Of a DNA stretch of 64,000 bases, positions 37,362 to 45,037 are shown one piece after another. The translations under genes were made by a program, and so were the position numbers. Every line of letters starts with the position of its first letter. Position 1 is the stretch's first letter. Source of the stretch: Gammaproteobacteria bacterium (GTDB lineage Bacteria; Pseudomonadota; Gammaproteobacteria; JAUZRS01). A model generated the notes under the pieces. That model was not told the DNA's origin, did not search any database, and saw only the letters and a list, made by a program, of their open reading frames with translations. Location: contig JAUZSP010000005.1 of assembly GCA_030949385.1 (NCBI GenBank), positions 1-64,000 of the forward strand, written 5' to 3'.

Positions 37362-40300
37362 TCAATCAAAGCCATTATCTGTCACCCGATGCTCCCCAAA
37401 ACGCTGCTTGAGAATCGTGCCGTTGGCGTTGTACTCATGACACGCACCACTGCAATCTCGTAACTCACTCACCGAGTACTTGGTGTTTGGCGTTTTTTGA
37501 TGCTCGCTGGCATCGTAATCATTCGCATGACAGGCCGCACAATCAGGTTGATACGCTGGAAAACGCCACGGAATCTGCTCGCTGTTACTGATGTGACAAT
37601 CTCGACACGCCAACCCGCCACGATGATCCCCAGGATAACTGGAAGTGGTGTGGCGGAAGGTCAAGCGAGATGACCAGCGTGTGGTGGTATGGCAACTGTC
37701 GCACTGCGCCGTGGTGACAAAATGACGACTGCCCTGCCCCGTGGCTGTCACGCCGTTGTGACAGGTTGAACAACGCCCCGCTGCGTTTTCATGGTTAAAG
37801 CCGCTGGTCTGCCAACTGCCTGGGCTGTGGCAGGTGTCGCACTGGGCGTTGGTGGGCAGATGATTGTTCGGTTTGCCGGTGGCATTTGTGCCGTTGTGAC
37901 AGGTTGAACACGTACCGCTGACGTTGCTGTGATCAAAACGACCACTGCCCCAACCGCCACTGGGCGAATGACAGGTTTCACAACCGGCATTGGTAATAAT
38001 ATGATCTGCCGGTTTACCCTCAGCCACGGTACCGTTATGGCAATTAGCACAACTGCCCGTCACCTCATTATGATCCACTCGCGTCACCGGACTCCAGTTG
38101 CCTGGGGTATGGCACGCCTCACAACGATTGCTGCTGCTGATGTGTGAACGGCTTTTACCCGAAGTGGAAACGCCGTTATGACAACTGGAACAATTGTTGG
38201 TCACAGTGCTGTGATCGAAAGTACCCGTATCCCAACCGCCCGGTTTATGACAGGTTTCACAATCGTTACCGGCGGTAATGTGATTGGCCGACTTGCCCAT
38301 CGCAATCACCCCATTATGGCAACTGAAACAGTTGCCCAACACGTCGTTATGATTGACCCGCGTCACGGGTGTCCAACGACCAGGGGTGTGGCATGACTCA
38401 CAATTGTTACTGGTACTGGCATGAGCCTGATGTTTGCCTTGCGCATTAACCCCGTTGTGACAACTGAAACAATTGCCTGTGATGTTGGAGTGATCGACGC
38501 TGCCCGACGACCAACTGTCGGTCGTGTGGCAATCGCCGCAGTTGTTGCTACTGGCAATGTGGTTGGCTTTTTTGCCTTTCGCAATCACACCGTTATGGCA
38601 CGTGGAGCAAGAACCGTTAATTTGGCTGTGATCCACTTTCGATACATTATCCCAACTGCCTGGCACATGGCAGGCTTCACAGACGTTGCTGCTGGCAATA
38701 TGGCGGCTGTTTTTGCCCTCTGCCTGCGTACCGTTGTGGCAACTGCTGCAATTGCTGCTGACCGTGCTGTGATCAAACTGCCCCGCCGACCAATCGACGG
38801 TGTTATGGCAGGTCTGGCAGTCATTACCTGAGGTGATGTGGTTGGCTTTTTTGCCCATCGCAATGGTGCCGTTGTGGCAGGTAAAACAGCTGCCCATCAC
38901 CGCAGCGTGATCCACTCGACTCACCTGCCCCCAACCGCTGGGGGTATGACAGCTCTCGCAACTGTTGCGACTGCTGATGTGATCCACCGATTTTCCGGTG
39001 GCGGTCACTCCGTTGTGGCAACTGGCGCAGTTGTCCACCACACCGCTGTGATTGAAGTTGGCCGTCGCCCAACTGCTGGGCGTATGGCAACTGTCACAGG
39101 CCTGATTGGTGACCAAATGGCTCCGTGTCTTGCCGCGCGCCGTGGTGCCGTTATGGCAACTGGCACAACTGCCCTGCACCTCGTTGTGATCGACGGTTTT
39201 GGCCGGTGACCAGATGCCTGCGGTATGGCAACTCTCACAGCGGTTGCTGCTGCTGATGTGACTGCGAGATTTTCCAGTGGCCTTATTGCCGTCGTGACAA
39301 CTGACACAACTGCCGCTGACGTTGGCGTGATTGAAGCTGGTGGAAGACCAATTCACCGGCGTATGACAGCTTTCACAATCGTTGCCGGTGGTGATGTGCG
39401 AGGCCGATTTACCCGTCGCCGTGCTGCCGTTATGGCAACTGGCACAGCTGCCAATTACCTCGTTGTGATCCACGCCACTGACCGGCGCCCATTGCGCTCC
39501 CGCTCGATGGCAACTCTCACAACGGCTGCTTGTATTAATGTGTTTTGTCGATTTACCACTGGCGTTGCTGCCGTTGTGACAACTGGTGCAGTTGCTGGTG
39601 ACGTTGTTGTGATTAAAGCTGCCCGAAGACCAACCGCTGGTGCTGTGGCAACTCTCACAATCGTTGCCACTGGTGATGTGTTGGGCGCTTTTTCCCGTTG
39701 CCTGAACGCCGTTATGACAGCTGGCACACGAGCCTCTTAAACCACGGTGATCAAAGGTGGTGCTCCAACTGCCGGTGTTGTGGCAACTCTCACAATCACT
39801 GCCACTGACAATATGTCGCGCCGATTTGCCATTGGCAATGCTGCCGTTATGACAACTGACACAAGAACCGGCAATCTGGGCGTGATCCATGGTGCGAATC
39901 GGCACCCAACCCACAGGCGTGTGGCACGATTCACAGCTGTTGCTGCTGCGCACATGACTGCTCGATTTACCGCTGGCGCGAGCACCGTTGTGGCAACTGG
40001 CACAGCTACCACTGATGCCAACGTGGTTAAAATTCGACAGCTTCCAGCTACTGGTACTATGACAAGTTTCACAATTATCACTGCTGACAATGTGATTGGA
40101 GCGCTTTCCTACGGCGGTGAAAGAGTTGTGGCACTGCACACAATCACCCACAACATCCGCATGGGTAAAGTTGGCCGCCCAACCGCTGGTGCTGTGGCAG
40201 CTCTCACAATTATTGCTGCTGGGAATGTGTAAGGAGCGTTTTCCGGTGGCCACAGTGCCGTTATGGCAGCTGGCACAGCTGCCTTTAACGTTGTCGTGAT

Positions 40301-40835
40301 CAACCTTGCCGCGCACCCGCCAAGAGAGGGAGTTATGGCAGGATTCACAGTTTTCACTGCTGTTGATGTGTTGTTTTGACTTACCCGTCGCCTTCACATT
40401 GTTATGGCAACTGGAACAGGCCTCAGTAACGTTTTTATGGTTAAAGCGCACATCGGACATACGGGTGGTGGTGTGGCACTCTTCACAACTCGCATCCGTA
40501 TCAATGTGGCGTGAATGTTTGCCCACGGCCAAAATACCGTTGTGACAACCCGCACATTGGGTTGGCGTACCTTTAAAGACCCCGCGCACATGACAGGTTT
40601 CGCAATCCACTGTCAGATGGGTTCCGCTAAGAGGAAAACTGGTGTTCCAGTGATCAAATTTCTCTTTGACTGCACCCTGCACCACCGCAGGAGAGAGCCA
40701 TAAAAACAGCAGCAATAAGCTGCTAAACAGACCCGCACTTGCACGCACTCGATGATCTTGTTTCCACATAAAACCACGCTCCCAGCGACGGATCATCCTT
40801 ATCCTGAGTTGTTCCCAATTCAATTTATTTTCCAC
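37362..40835 (-). CDS. Giant multiheme c-type cytochrome (about 46 heme motifs)
   Basis: An exported 1157-residue protein with a membrane-targeting segment near residues 33-55 (SAGLFSSLLLLFLWLSPAVV). By hand count it has 45 CxxCH motifs plus one CSGACH (CX3CH) close to the end, about one heme per 25 residues. Most of it is a ~48-residue tandem repeat: CxxCHNGxxATGKSxxHI, then CExCHxxxxWxxxxFDHxxVxGS. Each repeat has two heme sites and two further histidines, as expected for bis-histidine ligation. The pattern resembles doubled-CXXCH cytochromes. It likely acts as a long periplasmic or extracellular electron wire. Its partner is not adjacent; the heme-lipoprotein operon begins 3.4 kb away. Confidence 0.93.
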   Translation of the reverse strand: MENKLNWEQLRIRMIRRWERGFMWKQDHRVRASAGLFSSLLLLFLWLSPAVVQGAVKEKFDHWNTSFPLSGTHLTVDCETCHVRGVFKGTPTQCAGCHNGILAVGKHSRHIDTDASCEECHTTTRMSDVRFNHKNVTEACSSCHNNVKATGKSKQHINSSENCESCHNSLSWRVRGKVDHDNVKGSCASCHNGTVATGKRSLHIPSSNNCESCHSTSGWAANFTHADVVGDCVQCHNSFTAVGKRSNHIVSSDNCETCHSTSSWKLSNFNHVGISGSCASCHNGARASGKSSSHVRSSNSCESCHTPVGWVPIRTMDHAQIAGSCVSCHNGSIANGKSARHIVSGSDCESCHNTGSWSTTFDHRGLRGSCASCHNGVQATGKSAQHITSGNDCESCHSTSGWSSGSFNHNNVTSNCTSCHNGSNASGKSTKHINTSSRCESCHRAGAQWAPVSGVDHNEVIGSCASCHNGSTATGKSASHITTGNDCESCHTPVNWSSTSFNHANVSGSCVSCHDGNKATGKSRSHISSSNRCESCHTAGIWSPAKTVDHNEVQGSCASCHNGTTARGKTRSHLVTNQACDSCHTPSSWATANFNHSGVVDNCASCHNGVTATGKSVDHISSRNSCESCHTPSGWGQVSRVDHAAVMGSCFTCHNGTIAMGKKANHITSGNDCQTCHNTVDWSAGQFDHSTVSSNCSSCHNGTQAEGKNSRHIASSNVCEACHVPGSWDNVSKVDHSQINGSCSTCHNGVIAKGKKANHIASSNNCGDCHTTDSWSSGSVDHSNITGNCFSCHNGVNAQGKHQAHASTSNNCESCHTPGRWTPVTRVNHNDVLGNCFSCHNGVIAMGKSANHITAGNDCETCHKPGGWDTGTFDHSTVTNNCSSCHNGVSTSGKSRSHISSSNRCEACHTPGNWSPVTRVDHNEVTGSCANCHNGTVAEGKPADHIITNAGCETCHSPSGGWGSGRFDHSNVSGTCSTCHNGTNATGKPNNHLPTNAQCDTCHSPGSWQTSGFNHENAAGRCSTCHNGVTATGQGSRHFVTTAQCDSCHTTTRWSSRLTFRHTTSSYPGDHRGGLACRDCHISNSEQIPWRFPAYQPDCAACHANDYDASEHQKTPNTKYSVSELRDCSGACHEYNANGTILKQRFGEHRVTDNGFD
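37760..40350 (-). repeat. Tandem coding repeat of the multiheme cytochrome
   Basis: About twenty imperfect units of roughly 145-150 bp, each encoding two CxxCH motifs. Units differ mainly at the four residues after the second heme motif (for example TPVGW, STSGW, TPGSW). Such arrays evolve by unequal recombination and may also be misassembled; boundaries are approximate. Confidence 0.85.
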
Positions 40836-41080
40836 TTTACATCCCTATCCATTTTAATTAAGTGATCGATTGTGCATTTTAATGGCACAACAATGGATCA
40901 ACCGAAACAAACTGCCACTATTTTACAACTGCAATCAAAACACAACCCTTTTTAGACCGTTTTAGACAACCACAAGACCGATGGACGGCTTAATATGAAG
41001 GGGTAGTTCTATAGCAGCTAAAAATGAGTTTTTCAAACGCTGTCAGTGAACTGGCTCACAAAAACAGAATAAACCCGTTT
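40836..41080. other. Intergenic region upstream of the multiheme gene
   Basis: An AT-rich 245-bp gap between two minus-strand genes that must hold the multiheme promoter. No clear consensus promoter, hairpin or RNA was seen. Confidence 0.4.
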
Positions 41081-41569
41081 TTATCCAGTCTGAAGATAAA
41101 CAACGATGCGCTGCCGTAAAATAGGCCGTTGCTGCAAAAATTGTTGATTCAACTTCAGCAAAACAGTGCGCTGTTTTTCGGTTAACTGCGCCAATAAACG
41201 CACTCGTTTTTCACGCTCCTCTGCTGGTGAACCGTTATAAACAATCGTCACTGATTCTAGCAGTAATTCTTTGATTTTCAGCGCTCCAATCGTTTGCAGA
41301 TCCTGAAAAATCTGCTCGATCAGATCTGGATCAGAGATCAATAGGTAGTGCTGGAACCCTCCCTTTAGCACCATTTTTTCAAACCACCAAACACTCTGCA
41401 CAACTGCCTCTTGCGCTTGCATCTGCTCTAATGTTAACTCTGAATCTGTGCTTTCAGGTTGCAAAAAATCCAGTGACGATACGGGTTCACCTGCCATCGA
41501 AGGCATCACTCCGACCAACAGTATCACCCAGACCAGAAGTCGCAGTGTCAGTGTCGTTATAATGGCCAC
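41081..41569 (-). CDS. Exported DUF4375 (DMP19)-like protein
   Basis: The 162-residue protein has a signal peptide (LLVWVILLVGVMPSMA, cut before GEP). It contains WWFEKMVLKGGFQHYLL and DLQTIGALKIKELL, which resemble the DMP19/DUF4375 pattern of a gly-gly-phe turn followed by an IGA helix. The function is unknown. It overlaps the next upstream membrane-protein gene by 13 bp, so the two are probably translated together. Confidence 0.55.
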   Translation of the reverse strand: MAIITTLTLRLLVWVILLVGVMPSMAGEPVSSLDFLQPESTDSELTLEQMQAQEAVVQSVWWFEKMVLKGGFQHYLLISDPDLIEQIFQDLQTIGALKIKELLLESVTIVYNGSPAEEREKRVRLLAQLTEKQRTVLLKLNQQFLQQRPILRQRIVVYLQTG

Positions 41570-41844
41570 AATTGAAGCCCTAAGACAATCGACACAACAC
41601 CCACCACGGCAGACAAACCGAGCACAATCGCCAATAAAAGATCCATACCACTGGATTTCATCCGCTTGATGCCGATAAAAACCGAAATCGCGCTGATAAT
41701 AAAAGCAAACTCGTTCATCAACAACAACATCAGCAAAGGCAGCCGTGACTCACCGGTAACATCCAATTCACGACCGCCCATCACCATCAACAACAACGAC
41801 ACCCCCAACAACAACCCGATATACGGAAAATTCGACTGTTTCAT
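41557..41844 (-). CDS. Small membrane protein of unknown function
   Basis: A 95-residue protein from the ATG at 41844 (MKQSNFPYIGLLLGV), chosen for the GGGTGGTG upstream. It has three hydrophobic segments and a short charged turn (GIKRMKSSG). No family was recognised. It overlaps the start of the DUF4375-like gene downstream. Confidence 0.6.
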   Translation of the reverse strand: MKQSNFPYIGLLLGVSLLLMVMGGRELDVTGESRLPLLMLLLMNEFAFIISAISVFIGIKRMKSSGMDLLLAIVLGLSAVVGVVSIVLGLQLWPL

Positions 41845-42021
41845 CACACCACCCAAGTCATTAAGCACAATCAAAAACCCAGCAACACACCTTGCCAGAC
41901 AATAAAAATACACATTTTTCTCATAAAACAGAGTTTAAAAACAAGCCGATCTGATCTGGCTCACAGACAACAGAATTATAAACCCGTATCGTACTAAGAC
42001 TTATCTACGGAGAGATTCAGA

Positions 42022-43857
42022 ATGAAGCGCCGACACTCACGATTACTGCTGATTTTACTGCCCCTGCTGCTGCTTATTAACACCAGTCAGGCCGAACAGA
42101 AAGTCACGAATAGAATCGTCGGCGGCACCCCCTCCGTAGCAGGAGCCTACCCTTGGATGGTGAGCTTACAGGATAATTTTGGCCACTTCTGCGGCGGTTC
42201 ACTGATCGCAGATCGTTGGGTACTCACCGCTGCACACTGCACATTCGATAACAATAACACCCCCCTTCCAGCAAGCCAATTGCACGTCGCCATTGGCATT
42301 AACACGCTCGACTCTGTCACCCCAAACCAACTTATCACCGTAAAAACCATCCACATACACCCCGATTACACCCACAATAGCGGCAGCGACAGTGACATCG
42401 CTTTATTAGAACTGTCACAAACAAGCAATCAAACACCAACGCTCACCGCCACACCGTCTTTAATGAACCAAATCGCCGTTGCCAGCCCCTTAAGAGTCAT
42501 GGGCTGGGGAGTACTGCAAGAAAATGGGCGAGCCTCAAATACATTGCAAGAAGTCGATCTGCCCTTGGTCAGCCAAAACAGTTGCAATCAATCTTACGGC
42601 GGTGGCATCACCGACAACATGCTCTGCGCCGGTTTTGCTGCGGGTGGCAAAGACAGTTGCCAAGGTGACAGCGGCGGCCCGCTGTTGTATCAAAACAACG
42701 GTGTCTGGCATCAAGTAGGGGTGGTCAGTTTTGGCAATGGCTGTGCTCAAGCTGGATTCCCTGGTGTTTACACCCGCGTCGCCAATTACGAATCTTGGAT
42801 AAAAGAGTTTGTCCAAGGCGTGCAACTGGAAGGCAGCACCGCCTTTGGCGTTATTCCACAACAAAGTTCCCCCGCCAGCAGCAGCCTTACCCTCAGAAAC
42901 AACAGCAACGACAGCCAACAGATACAGAGCATCGGCCTCGATAATACCAGCGTGTTCAGCATCAGTCAGGATCTCTGTAGCGGTATCACCCTAGCCTCCG
43001 CTCAGAGCTGCACCCTCGCCTTAAATATGGACACCACAGCAGCAGGGAGACACACCGCCCAGCTCAGCATCAGCCTAAGCAACCTACTGCCTCCCATCAG
43101 CCGCCAGCTAAGCGGCACCATTGCTACCCCGATCAACTTCAATCCAGCCATTGATAATCTGGGATTAAATTGGTACCAAGCAGACGATACTCCATGGAAA
43201 AACGACAGCAGCGGCTTAAATGGCAACGCAGCTCTACGCAGCGGTACCATCAGCGATCAGCAAAGCAGCACCGTTGTCACCCAAATCAGCGGCCAAACTT
43301 CTTTCTCTTTTAACTGGAAAGTTTCATCAGAAAGAAGCTACGACCAACTGAGCTTGTATATTGATAATATTTTGATGGAAAGCATCAGCGGCACTCAGAG
43401 CTGGGCCAGTAAAAGTTATCCTCTTGATCTAAGTGAGCATATTATTGTATGGCGCTATACAAAAGATGCATCCATCTCGACCGGCGAAGATGCTGGCTGG
43501 ATCAATCAGGTGAGCAACCAAGTTATCAGCCAATCCCCGCCCGTACTTAGTTTAATCGGTGCCAACCCGATGAACTTAAACCTCGGTGATCGTTATTTTG
43601 AACACGGTGCCAGCGCCATTGACAATGAAGACGGCGATCTCAGTAACAAAATTATAATCAGTGGCAGTGTCAACACCCAACAAACTGGAACCTACCTACT
43701 CACCTACCGTGTTAACGATTCTGCCGGCAATCAAGTCAGCCTACAACGTCGTGTGATTGTCACCAATAACAGTACAGCCATTGATGGCAGCGGTCTGCTC
43801 ACTTGGCCCATATTGCTGTTCGGCTTTATTGGCCTATTTCTTTTAAAACGGCATTAA
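42022..43857 (+). CDS. Trypsin-like serine protease with GlyGly-CTERM-like C-terminal anchor
   Basis: Secreted chymotrypsin-fold protease of 611 residues with a signal peptide and then the zymogen cleavage site RIVGG (31-35). The catalytic triad is His72 in LTAAHC, Asp125 in DIALLE and Ser217 in GDSGGP. Asp211 before the Ser (KDSCQGDSGG) predicts trypsin-like specificity. The following ~330 residues are beta-rich, with an Ig-like DGDLSNKI...GTYLLTYRVNDSAGN module. The end GSGLLTWPILLFGFIGLFLL plus KRH is a GlyGly-CTERM-type tail, processed by rhombosortase in other bacteria. Confidence 0.88.
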   Translation: MKRRHSRLLLILLPLLLLINTSQAEQKVTNRIVGGTPSVAGAYPWMVSLQDNFGHFCGGSLIADRWVLTAAHCTFDNNNTPLPASQLHVAIGINTLDSVTPNQLITVKTIHIHPDYTHNSGSDSDIALLELSQTSNQTPTLTATPSLMNQIAVASPLRVMGWGVLQENGRASNTLQEVDLPLVSQNSCNQSYGGGITDNMLCAGFAAGGKDSCQGDSGGPLLYQNNGVWHQVGVVSFGNGCAQAGFPGVYTRVANYESWIKEFVQGVQLEGSTAFGVIPQQSSPASSSLTLRNNSNDSQQIQSIGLDNTSVFSISQDLCSGITLASAQSCTLALNMDTTAAGRHTAQLSISLSNLLPPISRQLSGTIATPINFNPAIDNLGLNWYQADDTPWKNDSSGLNGNAALRSGTISDQQSSTVVTQISGQTSFSFNWKVSSERSYDQLSLYIDNILMESISGTQSWASKSYPLDLSEHIIVWRYTKDASISTGEDAGWINQVSNQVISQSPPVLSLIGANPMNLNLGDRYFEHGASAIDNEDGDLSNKIIISGSVNTQQTGTYLLTYRVNDSAGNQVSLQRRVIVTNNSTAIDGSGLLTWPILLFGFIGLFLLKRH

Positions 43858-43866
43858 GAAACAACC

Positions 43867-44223
43867 TCAGGGGAGAGTCACCAAAGCGTACTCCCCTGAT
43901 GCATTCACACCCATCCCCATCTCGCAGCTGCCCATCTGTTTAAGCACAACCAATTGCTGCAAAAATTGCAACCGAATGGCGCAATTTTTCTTGGTATTTT
44001 TATACTGCCCCTGTTCACCATCAAGGGTAAAGTTAGCCTCCAAATCCCCAGTGCGCCCCCTTTCTGAAACCGTCAACAATGAAAATGACCAGATACCCTC
44101 AGAAAATCGAATCTCCAAGTCACTGCTTTCATTACCATATATTCCCGTTTTATCACAATGATCCGCATACGCGATGGCAATAAACCCCATCGAAAACAAC
44201 ACCAAAGCCCATTTTTTAATCAC
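43867..44223 (-). CDS. Exported protein of unknown function
   Basis: The 118-residue protein has a signal peptide (LVLFSMGFIAIAYA) and four cysteines in the mature part (DHCDKTG, KKNCAIR, GSCEMG). This suggests periplasmic disulfides. No family was recognised. It is convergent with the protease gene and follows the TPR operon on the same strand (2 bp after the last gene). Confidence 0.55.
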   Translation of the reverse strand: MIKKWALVLFSMGFIAIAYADHCDKTGIYGNESSDLEIRFSEGIWSFSLLTVSERGRTGDLEANFTLDGEQGQYKNTKKNCAIRLQFLQQLVVLKQMGSCEMGMGVNASGEYALVTLP

Positions 44224-44225
44224 AC

Positions 44226-44480
44226 TTACCTCCCACCCAAACCATAAAAATTCAGCTCTCGTTGAAACAGTTCACGCTCCAAGGGCAACAGTTCTTGATC
44301 TAAAACGCGGCCAAAATTCACCTCAGAGAGTTCACTCGGTTTGGCTGCTTTCCACGGTAAAAGATAGGTTACGGTGGGCAGTTCTTTATTGCCAATAATG
44401 GTGCTTTGCAGCTCGATGCGCTGTTCTGCCCAACTCAGCGGCGCAAACAAACACAATAGAATTAAGCCGATTTTCTGCAT
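44226..44480 (-). CDS. Small exported protein at the end of the TPR/heme-lipoprotein operon
   Basis: An 84-residue protein from the ATG at 44480 with AGGAAATA upstream. The signal peptide is IGLILLCLFAPLSWA, then a short mature part EQRIELQSTIIGNKELPTV with PLERELFQRELNFYG. No family was recognised. Its ATG overlaps the stop of the preceding TPR gene, so it belongs to the same transcript. Confidence 0.6.
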   Translation of the reverse strand: MQKIGLILLCLFAPLSWAEQRIELQSTIIGNKELPTVTYLLPWKAAKPSELSEVNFGRVLDQELLPLERELFQRELNFYGLGGR

Positions 44481-45037
44481 TATTTCCTCCGCTCCAAATC
44501 CAGAATCCAACCTGCTACCTGTTTGTCTTTAGCGCCACTTTGCTGTTGAAATTGTTTATACGCTTGCAAAGCGCAAACGGGACGATTCAGATAAAGATCG
44601 CATAAAACACCCAAATTCAATCGCGCCAAAGCGTATTTTGGTGCTATCTCAAGGGCTTTTTCATAGGCCAATTTTGCGGCCTCAAAATCCCCCCTGCGGC
44701 GCAGTAACAGCCCCTGTTGATTCAACCCCGCCACATGCTTGCCGTCCAGCGCCAATAACGTCTCCACGGCCACCATCGCCGCTGAGTCTTTACCTAAATG
44801 AGTCTGGACAATGGCCAAATTTAGATACGCCCCTGGCAATGTTTTATCCACTGAAACAACGCGTTTAAACAGACGCTCTGCGGCGCGATACTCTTTGGCT
44901 CGCATCCTCGCCAAACCCTGCTGAAACGGTATTTCCACCGCACTGGGAACCGACTTTTTTTGCTCTGAAGAGAAGTTAGGCATAGCAGCACACGCCGTAA
45001 TAAAAAGTGGCAGCAACAGATTAATAAGCACTTTCAT
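44480..45037 (-). CDS. TPR lipoprotein
   Basis: The 185-residue lipoprotein has lipobox FITAC (Cys16). Three to four TPR units follow (for example PGAYLNLAIVQTHLGKDS and AKLAYEKALEIAPKYALARL). TPR lipoproteins usually serve as scaffolds at the outer membrane. It overlaps the large TPR lipoprotein gene by 17 bp and is followed by the small exported protein. Confidence 0.75.
   Translation of the reverse strand: MKVLINLLLPLFITACAAMPNFSSEQKKSVPSAVEIPFQQGLARMRAKEYRAAERLFKRVVSVDKTLPGAYLNLAIVQTHLGKDSAAMVAVETLLALDGKHVAGLNQQGLLLRRRGDFEAAKLAYEKALEIAPKYALARLNLGVLCDLYLNRPVCALQAYKQFQQQSGAKDKQVAGWILDLERRK

Noticed and set aside
37560-40350. Regularly spaced repeats that might suggest a CRISPR array
   Set aside because: The repeats are coding, ~145-150 bp long, imperfect, and each encodes paired CxxCH motifs in one frame of the cytochrome gene.
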